From contig DMMN01000341.1 of NCBI GenBank assembly GCA_003453835.1, positions 1 to 7,907 on the forward strand: 7,907 nt of DNA, given 5' to 3'. This stretch comes from Bacteroidota bacterium. Lineage in GTDB: Bacteria; Bacteroidota; Ignavibacteria; UBA10030. The notes beneath the pieces were generated by a model. That model searched no databases. It saw nothing but the letters and a program-made list of their open reading frames with translations, and was not told the DNA's origin. The first letter of the stretch is position 1. Each line of letters opens with the position of its first letter. Below are positions 1 through 5,640 of this stretch, piece after piece. A program made the translations under genes and the position numbers.

Positions 1-29
1 TTCATGAGGCGGTCAACTTGAGTTTAGAA

Positions 30-953
30 CTAACATCGCAGGGTCGAGTTCATCACCGTCAGCGCTTCGCCGGCAATGCTCAGATGCTTCACTCCCGCGC
101 CGCTCACGCGCAGGCGGATCTTCACCCTTCCCCTCCTGCCGATGAAGTCCCCTTGCTCCCCGATGAACTCGATACGCGCGTCAGGCAAAATGAGAGACGG
201 GATGTAGTGTCCGGCCGGGACGGCATACCGATAGAGATAATACCCCAGCGGACCGTTCGCCGATCCCGTGACGGGATCCTCATCGATGCCGACGGCTGGA
301 GCAAAGAAACGCGAGTGAACGGAAGAACTTTCCTCGATCGTCTTGAGGCTGAAGACGCAGACCCCCAACGTTCGTGTCGCATTATTGAACGCCCGCAATC
401 TCGCGTAATCCGGCTCCAACGATTTCAGAGTAGTGAGTTTCTTCAGAGGCAAGTAAAGATACGAGCTCGAGACGTACGGTAGGCGCGTCAGGACTTCCGA
501 TGAACGAACGCCCAGGCAGCGCAGGAGCTCTGGCGGCACCTTCCTGCGGGTGCGGAACTTCGGAACGGGGATCTGGAACTCGACGATCGTGCCCGAAAAT
601 TTCTTTTCGACAACGATGCCGAGGATGCCGCTTTTTGTCTGGAGCCCGAATGAGTACGTTCCGTTCCCCTTCATACCATGGAGTTCCTCTTCGGCCAAAG
701 CGTGGAAGCCGGCGATCGTTGCATGGCCGCAGAGCGGAACCTCTGCATTGGGCGTGAACCATCGAATCTGCAGGTCGGCGCTCTTCGAGGTCGCCGGAAG
801 GACGAACGCAGTTTCAGACAGGTTCATCTCACGGGCGATCGCCTGCATCTTGGCATCGCTCAGTCCTTTTGCATCAAGGACAACCCCCGCCGGATTCCCG
901 GAAAACGGTTCATGCGTGAAGGCATCGATGTGTTTGATCTGATAGGTTTTCAT
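30..953 (-). CDS. PhzF-family isomerase/epimerase-like protein
   Basis: This is a complete 307-residue member of the PhzF (phenazine biosynthesis-like) fold, a two-lobed cytoplasmic family of isomerases and epimerases related to diaminopimelate epimerase. Visible family landmarks are the N-terminal HIDAFTHEPFSGNPAGVV segment, E47 in MNLSETAF (the position of the catalytic Glu of PhzF), CGHATIAG at 75-82, DEDPVTGSANG at 224-234, and the C-terminal GRRGRV at 272-277. The length is normal to slightly long for the family. The start is ATG at 953. It overlaps the stop of the YjbQ gene as ATGA, which suggests translational coupling; no clear Shine-Dalgarno sequence is visible. It is the last gene of the minus-strand row in the window. 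The family is certain but the substrate is not: most PhzF homologues outside phenazine clusters have no known reaction, and nothing here suggests phenazine synthesis. Confidence 0.93.
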   Translation of the reverse strand: MKTYQIKHIDAFTHEPFSGNPAGVVLDAKGLSDAKMQAIAREMNLSETAFVLPATSKSADLQIRWFTPNAEVPLCGHATIAGFHALAEEELHGMKGNGTYSFGLQTKSGILGIVVEKKFSGTIVEFQIPVPKFRTRRKVPPELLRCLGVRSSEVLTRLPYVSSSYLYLPLKKLTTLKSLEPDYARLRAFNNATRTLGVCVFSLKTIEESSSVHSRFFAPAVGIDEDPVTGSANGPLGYYLYRYAVPAGHYIPSLILPDARIEFIGEQGDFIGRRGRVKIRLRVSGAGVKHLSIAGEALTVMNSTLRC

Positions 954-1375
954 ATGCCGATTGTCTGGACGATTATTTTTCTTTCCCGTGGTCTGTTGTC
1001 GAAATCGATGAGCACAATCTGTTGCCAGGTGCCGAGCAAGAGCGCACCGTTCGCAAAGGGGATCGTGAGAGACGGCCCTACGAGCGCTGCACGGACGTGG
1101 GAATGGCCGTTCCCGTCATGCCACGTATCGTCATGATGATACCGAGCTCCTTCCGGAGCGACGCGATTCAATGCCTCAGGGATGTCTCTTCGAAGTCCCG
1201 GTTCGAATTCGGTCGTCGTGACGGAAGCCGTTGAACCGACCACAAAGACGGTCACGTTGCCTTCTTTCAACGAGCGCTTCGCGAGGATCGCGGCAACATT
1301 GGCCGTAATGTCGAGGACTTCCGAGTTCCCCTTCGTCGAGATCAAGAATGAATCGGTCAGGACTTCCAAAGACAT
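950..1375 (-). CDS. YjbQ/UPF0047 family protein (secondary thiamine-phosphate synthase-like)
   Basis: This 141-residue protein is a full-length member of the YjbQ/UPF0047 family, small trimeric cytoplasmic proteins. E. coli YjbQ has weak thiamine-phosphate synthase activity, but the true role of the family is unsettled. Family features seen are TTEFEPGL at 54-61, the His-rich stretch YHHDDTWHDGNGHSHVRA (79-96), GPSLTIP (100-106), LGTWQQIVL (114-122) and a closing basic strand (NRPRERKIIVQ). It belongs to the subgroup that has GSTA at 47-50 where E. coli-like members have HTTA, so one of the usual His residues is Gly. The start is ATG at 1375, which overlaps the end of the DUF4905-like gene by 19 bases. 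The stop overlaps the PhzF start by 4 bases. Both overlaps support co-transcription. Confidence 0.92.
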   Translation of the reverse strand: MSLEVLTDSFLISTKGNSEVLDITANVAAILAKRSLKEGNVTVFVVGSTASVTTTEFEPGLRRDIPEALNRVAPEGARYHHDDTWHDGNGHSHVRAALVGPSLTIPFANGALLLGTWQQIVLIDFDNRPRERKIIVQTIGI

Positions 1376-2223
1376 AGCGCGCTCAGGGCCTTCTGATCTT
1401 TGATGAAATAGACGAACGGCGGCTTCGCAAAGAACGAATCCGGGACGATCGCCCGCACATCACGAGCGAGAGTTTCTTCAAAGACCGTTTTTCCATCTTC
1501 CGCATCGATAATGACGAACCGATTTTGAAAAAGCGGAGCTTCAGTCTTCGATGGCTTGCCGGCCGCGTGATAACCCAGCAGAATGTACCCTTGCTCCTTG
1601 ATGAATTCGATGTGGCCGACGACATTTGCTCCCTTTGTCACCTTCCTGGCGAGAGCACGTTCGCGTGAGTCGCTGCCGGGATCGAGATTCTCCGGGAATC
1701 GGAAAGCACGCATCGACAACGCGTCGAGCGCACGCTCCCGCAACTCCCCGAGTTCGTCAAGGGATTCCTCATACGTCTCCTCCACCATACCCGTCTGAAG
1801 ATCTAATCCGTATCCGATTCTCTTTTCGAACTTTTCTTCGAGGCAGTACACCCTTCCCTCAAAACCGAACCAGTAACCGAGATGATCGCTCTTCCACAAC
1901 TCTTTGCCCGACTCGACATCGAGTGCATGGATCTTCTTGTGTTGCGGGAGGTCGGGCTTCGCATACTCGTGGAGGAGCAGCACGTTCTCCTGGATTGCCT
2001 CTATCCCAATCCACCACGGCTCTTCAAGTCTTCTTTCTTGCCAAAGCGCGGAGCCCGTCGTTTCATCCAGGCAGAAGAACGTCGCAAGTTTCTGATCCTG
2101 GTGGCGGCACTCCCCTATGATCCGACCGGCTTCCGAAAACAGAATTCGCCAGATTGTGCCGCCGGCATCGTATGTCCAATCAGGCGTCCGCCGACGCGAT
2201 TGAAAAAGCGAACGGATCTTCAT
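1357..2223 (-). CDS. DUF4905-like protein with PQQ/propeller-like repeats
   Basis: This 288-residue protein has no signal peptide and is probably cytoplasmic. Its opening (W16, GTIWRI at 22-27, ECR at 38-40, KLATFFCLD at 45-53, then EEPWWIGI at 67-74) fits my memory of the DUF4905 family, found mainly in Bacteroidota; I could not confirm this by search. Four similar turns can be read: CLDETTGSALW (51-61), ALDVESGKELW (100-110), GLDLQTGMVEE (139-149) and IIDAEDGKTVF (238-248). They have the hydrophobic-D-x-x-x-G shape seen in PQQ-type beta-propeller blades, so a partial or small propeller fold is my inference. No catalytic motif is recognised. It starts with ATG at 2223, 46 bases after the DUF4249 gene, and its last 19 bases are shared with the start of the YjbQ gene. 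Its function is unknown; a binding or scaffolding role is possible. Confidence 0.8.
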   Translation of the reverse strand: MKIRSLFQSRRRTPDWTYDAGGTIWRILFSEAGRIIGECRHQDQKLATFFCLDETTGSALWQERRLEEPWWIGIEAIQENVLLLHEYAKPDLPQHKKIHALDVESGKELWKSDHLGYWFGFEGRVYCLEEKFEKRIGYGLDLQTGMVEETYEESLDELGELRERALDALSMRAFRFPENLDPGSDSRERALARKVTKGANVVGHIEFIKEQGYILLGYHAAGKPSKTEAPLFQNRFVIIDAEDGKTVFEETLARDVRAIVPDSFFAKPPFVYFIKDQKALSALCLWKS

Positions 2224-2269
2224 CGGGCACCAAAGACGCCGCTCAACGTAGCACTATTTCGACGGATTT

Positions 2270-3241
2270 TCAAGGAATCTCAATCTCCTCCGGGAGATCG
2301 ACGAGAAGAGTATCCTCCCCCATCGCGCCGAAGAGTCCAAGTCCGCCTTGAATGTTGGAGTAGTCAGGAAGATCTGTCCGGATCGAAAATTTATCCTGGA
2401 AGCCGCTCACAATATTGTAGTAGTTGTAGAGGTTGACGTCGACTTGTGTGAGAATGAAGACGGCACGTTTGAACCGAAACTCGAACGCGGCATACTTTGA
2501 TTTGAGTCCCTTCAGAAATAACCTGTACGCCGGCCGCGCGAAGCCGAACGTCTCCATCGTCTGGCGAGCGGTCGTTTCTGATGATCTCCGCGTGAGCGCC
2601 GGATAGATGAACTGATCCTTGTTGGGGCCGGAAGTCTCGATTGATGCAGGGACCTCAAGCCGCTGCGGGCTCCACGCACCGCCGCTCCGGATCTCGAAGT
2701 CAATGTACCAACGAATCATGAAACCGCGGGAGAGGGGCGATAACGTCAGATAGATGTAGATGTCTTCATTGAACTTTTCCGGTTCTTTCATGACATAGGC
2801 GTTTGCGAGCAGGACGGATCCTTTGCCCGGGACGGACGTCGCGGCAGACACGTTCCCCAGAGGCGATACCACCGCGAGCGAGTACCGGGACCCCTGGTTG
2901 ATCGCGAGGGGGTAGGCGACGTAGGCCGCGAGCTCAGTCGAGTATCGACTCTTGTCAATCCTGAAGATGGTTGTGTCGCGCAGCCGGTGGGTTATCGATT
3001 CCGTCGTCAACGAAACCTGCGCATTCCGCACGGGCGTTTCCGCACCGACCTCCAGCGGATCGAACCCGGTGGGATTGTAGGTCGTGTAGACCCTCACGTA
3101 TTGCGTATCGGCCCGCGTCGTGAGGACGGCATAGACCACCAGCTTCTCCCGATAGGAACCCTTCGGCTCGAATGGGGTGTCACATCCTCCCAGGATGAGA
3201 AGTCCGACCGCTCCATTTCGTATGAGAGCTCGAATGTTCAT
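2270..3241 (-). CDS. DUF4249-like outer-membrane lipoprotein, partner of the TonB-dependent receptor
   Basis: This 323-residue protein starts with a lipoprotein signal: basic residues R4 and R8, a hydrophobic stretch, and a lipobox LGGC with the lipidated Cys at 20. It should therefore be anchored in a membrane, most likely the outer one. The mature part is beta-rich. It begins with a strand pair (KLVVYAVLTTRADTQYVRVYTT, about 33-54), followed by a VRNAQVSLTT segment (71-80) as in DUF4249 proteins. It ends with the family-like FSIRTDLPDYSNIQGGLGLFGA region (about 285-306). DUF4249 proteins are typically encoded just after a TonB-dependent receptor in Bacteroidota. Here the gap is 3 bases, and the receptor stop TGA sits in TGAGGAATG, so the GAGGA directly abuts the ATG. 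That spacing is too short for a normal Shine-Dalgarno, so coupling to receptor translation is likely. Its ligand is unknown; it may act as a surface lid or binding subunit for the receptor. Confidence 0.8.
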   Translation of the reverse strand: MNIRALIRNGAVGLLILGGCDTPFEPKGSYREKLVVYAVLTTRADTQYVRVYTTYNPTGFDPLEVGAETPVRNAQVSLTTESITHRLRDTTIFRIDKSRYSTELAAYVAYPLAINQGSRYSLAVVSPLGNVSAATSVPGKGSVLLANAYVMKEPEKFNEDIYIYLTLSPLSRGFMIRWYIDFEIRSGGAWSPQRLEVPASIETSGPNKDQFIYPALTRRSSETTARQTMETFGFARPAYRLFLKGLKSKYAAFEFRFKRAVFILTQVDVNLYNYYNIVSGFQDKFSIRTDLPDYSNIQGGLGLFGAMGEDTLLVDLPEEIEIP

Positions 3242-3244
3242 TCC

Positions 3245-5461
3245 TCAGTACTCAAGATTCAACGTCGCCGACGGAAAGAACGGAAGCATGGTGATCTGCC
3301 GCCCCGTTTGCCGATCGAAGTAGAAGATATTCCGATGATCGTACACGTTGATGATGTGGACCCCAACGTTTCCTTTGATCGGGTTGAGGGTAAACGTGTA
3401 CGTGACGCTCGCATCGAGTCGGTGGTACGACGGAAGCCTGGAATCGTTCTTGGGGCCGAGGATCGAATACGGCTTTCCCGTTTCTCCGAACGGCCACCCT
3501 CTAAAGATGTCACCGTACCCCAGTCGATCATAATATCCCACCGTTTGCGTGAACGGAAAGCCGCTCCCCACCTCCCACCGCATCGTCACGTCGAGATCAG
3601 TGAGCAGATGGAGCACCGCAAGAAGGTTGACGTTGTGGCGCCGGTCGTAGCGGGGAGGATAGGTGAGACCGTCGGAAGTGATCGTCGTCCAACCGAGCGT
3701 ATACGCCGCATACACATCGAGAAGTGGAATTCCAAATCGGACCAGTGCTTCAAAACCGTACGACTCTCCCTTGCCGTTGACGTAGTCCGGATCTCGCGCA
3801 TCGATTTTGTCGCGGTTGTAGCTGATCAACGACCCGTAGGACTTGAAGTAGCTCTGCACGTTCATCGAGAGAGTCGGAAGGATGTTCCCCTCCAGTCCGA
3901 CAACGTAATGGTCTGCCTGTTCCGGCTGCAGCTCGTCCGGCACGCGTATCCAGGCGTCGAAGATAGAGATGACGTCGTCTTCGTTATTGACCGTGATGAT
4001 ATTCTGATTGAACCTGCCGTAGGACGCTTTCGCCTTCCATTCCTCGAACAATGAGTAGCTCACATTCAGCCTCGGTTGGATGACGCTGATTCCCGCGCCC
4101 CGGTCGAACATCGAGCTCACGTCGACATGAAAGCCGCCGTCCATTTGAAGCTGCCCCATCGACGCCTGATAGCGAAACCAGGTGGAGGTTTCCACAAACG
4201 CGCTGTAGAGCCGCCTGGGTGTTCCGTATGTGTTGATAAGATTGTATTCGAGCGTGGGGAAGCTAAACTCGAATCCGAAAAAATACAGATCACGAGAGTC
4301 GGTGTACATCGTCGCGTTTGCACGCACGCCAACCTCTCGCACGCTTGTCGAAGCCGGCGAACCGCTCTTGGATGCTTTCGGATCGCGGCGGGCCCTGAAC
4401 GTGTTTTCAAAACCGACGGCGTTGATGTACACGCGATCCTGAATCAGGCCGGAGGCGGTGAAACCCACCGCATCGTTCCTCCAGAAGTAGTCCGGCTCTT
4501 CCGGATTTGAGGACTTGAGATCATCACCGCTAAAAAACGTCTGGAAGCCGTACTTCCCGTGGGCGGATCCTTCCACCGTAACCTTCGCGAAGGCGTCAAA
4601 GAACGAGAGGGGTACGTCCTTCTGCAGAAAATCCTTGAACGTGTTGGAAAACAATGACTTCCTTCCGCTTACGACAATGGTCGCATCCCCGATCAGGGGT
4701 CCCTCGATCTGCAGTTTGCTCGAAATGAAATTGATGTTTGCTTTCCCCGAAACGACATTCGCCCGACCGTCGCGTGTGGTCATATTCACGACCGAAGAAA
4801 GTCTTCCGCCAAATCCGGGAGGAAACGCACCCGTGTAGACCTCTGTCGTCTTGATGATATCCGAGTCGAAGATGCTGAAGATGCCGAAGGCGTGGTACGG
4901 ATTGTAGATCTTCATTCCGTCGAGCAGAATCAAGTTCTGATCTCCCCCGCCACCCCGGACGTAGAACTGGGAATTGACGTCGCTTGTGGAGACGATGCCG
5001 GGCAGAATCTTGATCGAGCGGAAAATGTCCTCCTGCACCGTCGTGGGCACAAGTTTCACATCCCGCTGGTCGAGGACGTGGATACTGGTGTTGATTTCCG
5101 TCAGCTCTCGCTTCGCCTGATCGGTGACGACGATCTCCGAGAACTCGACGGCTTTTGGAGCGAGCTCAAGATTCAGGACAACGGACTGACCCGGGAGAAC
5201 ATTGATCGTTCTCGACTTCGTCTGATAACCAATGGAGCTCACCGTCACGATGTATGCTCCGGGACGAACATTCGACACGAGATAGAAACCCTGAATGTTC
5301 GAGGCAGCTCCCTTGTTTGAATTCTTGAGCACGATGTTGGCAAATGGGATCTTCTCACCGGTTGTACTGTCGGACACAACGCCGCGGATATCGACGCCCT
5401 GGGCGAGGAGAGGAACGGAGGCAACAATCAGAAGAAGAAACGCGAAGACGCGCGAGGGCAA
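3245..5461 (-). CDS. TonB-dependent outer-membrane receptor with carboxypeptidase-like regulatory domain
   Basis: This protein takes up a nutrient through the outer membrane using TonB energy. Numbered from TTG at 5461 (738 residues), it has a signal peptide (FAFLLLIVASVPLLAQG, about 6-22), a carboxypeptidase-regulatory-like domain (VDIRGVVSDSTTGEKIPFANI onward, about 23-102), a TonB-box-like EIVVT at 109-113, and a plug domain (about 120-232). The plug contains FYVRGGGGDQNLILLDG (166-182) and the GGRLSSVVNMTTRDG end. The rest is a beta-barrel closing on a terminal Tyr (LNLEY), as expected for barrel insertion. The same frame stays open upstream to ATG 5572 and GTG 5623. Those starts would bury the signal peptide behind 37 or 54 extra residues and overrun the divergent promoter region, so I prefer 5461. 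With only one Arg ahead of the hydrophobic core the choice is not certain. The barrel sequence does not tell me the substrate. The downstream DUF4249 gene follows at once and is the likely partner. Confidence 0.92.
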   Translation of the reverse strand: MPSRVFAFLLLIVASVPLLAQGVDIRGVVSDSTTGEKIPFANIVLKNSNKGAASNIQGFYLVSNVRPGAYIVTVSSIGYQTKSRTINVLPGQSVVLNLELAPKAVEFSEIVVTDQAKRELTEINTSIHVLDQRDVKLVPTTVQEDIFRSIKILPGIVSTSDVNSQFYVRGGGGDQNLILLDGMKIYNPYHAFGIFSIFDSDIIKTTEVYTGAFPPGFGGRLSSVVNMTTRDGRANVVSGKANINFISSKLQIEGPLIGDATIVVSGRKSLFSNTFKDFLQKDVPLSFFDAFAKVTVEGSAHGKYGFQTFFSGDDLKSSNPEEPDYFWRNDAVGFTASGLIQDRVYINAVGFENTFRARRDPKASKSGSPASTSVREVGVRANATMYTDSRDLYFFGFEFSFPTLEYNLINTYGTPRRLYSAFVETSTWFRYQASMGQLQMDGGFHVDVSSMFDRGAGISVIQPRLNVSYSLFEEWKAKASYGRFNQNIITVNNEDDVISIFDAWIRVPDELQPEQADHYVVGLEGNILPTLSMNVQSYFKSYGSLISYNRDKIDARDPDYVNGKGESYGFEALVRFGIPLLDVYAAYTLGWTTITSDGLTYPPRYDRRHNVNLLAVLHLLTDLDVTMRWEVGSGFPFTQTVGYYDRLGYGDIFRGWPFGETGKPYSILGPKNDSRLPSYHRLDASVTYTFTLNPIKGNVGVHIINVYDHRNIFYFDRQTGRQITMLPFFPSATLNLEY

Positions 5462-5491
5462 GCAGGTTGATCTTTCGTCTGTTCGATGCGG

Positions 5492-5499
5492 AAAAAGTA
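5492..5499 (-). promoter_or_regulatory. candidate -7 element for the receptor operon
   Basis: On the minus strand this reads TACTTTTT, one mismatch from the Bacteroidota -7 consensus TAnnTTTG, inside the AT-rich island. Transcription would begin near 5485, leaving a leader of about 24 bases before the TTG start at 5461. No convincing TTG -33 element is seen at the usual distance, so the call is weak. Confidence 0.22.
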
Positions 5500-5578
5500 A
5501 ATAAATTCCGGGTGAGATGCCATTCACACTTGGCGGGAGGAATCCGCTTGAGGTTGATGCGCGAGGAGCCATGCTTCG

Positions 5579-5609
5579 TTGCAACTCCCGGAAGTTCTTC
5601 GTATGTTCG
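5579..5609 (+). promoter_or_regulatory. candidate Bacteroidota-type promoter for the M28 peptidase gene
   Basis: TTG at 5579-5581 and TATGTTCG at 5602-5609 are separated by 20 bases. This resembles the Bacteroidota primary-sigma pattern TTG, about 20 bases, TAnnTTTG, with one mismatch in the -7 element. Transcription would start near 5615, giving a short leader that holds the ribosome binding site at 5632-5637. The motif is short and could occur by chance. Confidence 0.3.
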
Positions 5610-5631
5610 TTCGCGTTTTTCACCTATCACC

Positions 5632-5637
5632 GGAGAG
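5632..5637 (+). promoter_or_regulatory. ribosome binding site deciding the M28 peptidase start
   Basis: GGAGAG lies just before TTG at 5641, with 5 bases between the GGAG core and the start codon. It is the main reason, with the signal sequence that follows, for choosing this TTG over the in-frame ATG at 5344. Confidence 0.55.
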
Positions 5638-5640
5638 ATC

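Larger units (their letters stand above)
5462..5640. promoter_or_regulatory. divergent intergenic region between receptor and M28 peptidase genes
   Basis: This 179-base stretch should carry the promoters of both divergent genes if the signal-peptide-based starts are right. It contains an AT-rich island at 5492-5507 in otherwise GC-rich DNA, flanked by a small inverted repeat (CGGAA at 5489-5493 and TTCCG at 5506-5510). Both long open frames cross the region, but their translations here are Arg/Ser-rich and without domain character. Its regulatory role is inferred from position and composition only. Confidence 0.5.

Noticed and set aside
1..29. A possible ATG of a further minus-strand gene at 5-3, after the PhzF gene
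   Set aside because: Only five bases of such a gene would be visible and no ribosome binding site is seen; it cannot be supported.
30..953. Phenazine biosynthesis cluster suggested by the PhzF homologue
   Set aside because: None of the other phenazine genes is present and PhzF homologues are widespread outside such clusters.
1626..2436. Plus-strand open frames of 164 and 184 codons opposite the DUF4905-like gene
   Set aside because: They are rich in Arg, Ser and Pro with no family features, and the opposite strand carries a gene with overlapping, operon-like joins.
2987..4054. A 355-codon open frame on the plus strand, antisense to the receptor and DUF4249 genes
   Set aside because: Its translation is dominated by Arg, His, Asp and Val without any domain, signal peptide or hydrophobic core. 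It overlaps two well-supported genes, so it is a reading-frame shadow caused by GC-rich codon use.
5533..5547. GCGG/CCGC and GAAG/CTTC mini-hairpins (5533-5547 and 5591-5600) as operators or attenuators
   Set aside because: Four-base arms are expected by chance in a 179-base region and no supporting context was found.
5344..5640. In-frame upstream extension of the M28 peptidase (99 codons from ATG 5344)
   Set aside because: It overlaps the coding start of the receptor and reads as Arg/Ser-rich low-quality sequence. It would place the signal peptide in the middle of the protein, whereas TTG 5641 has a good ribosome binding site.
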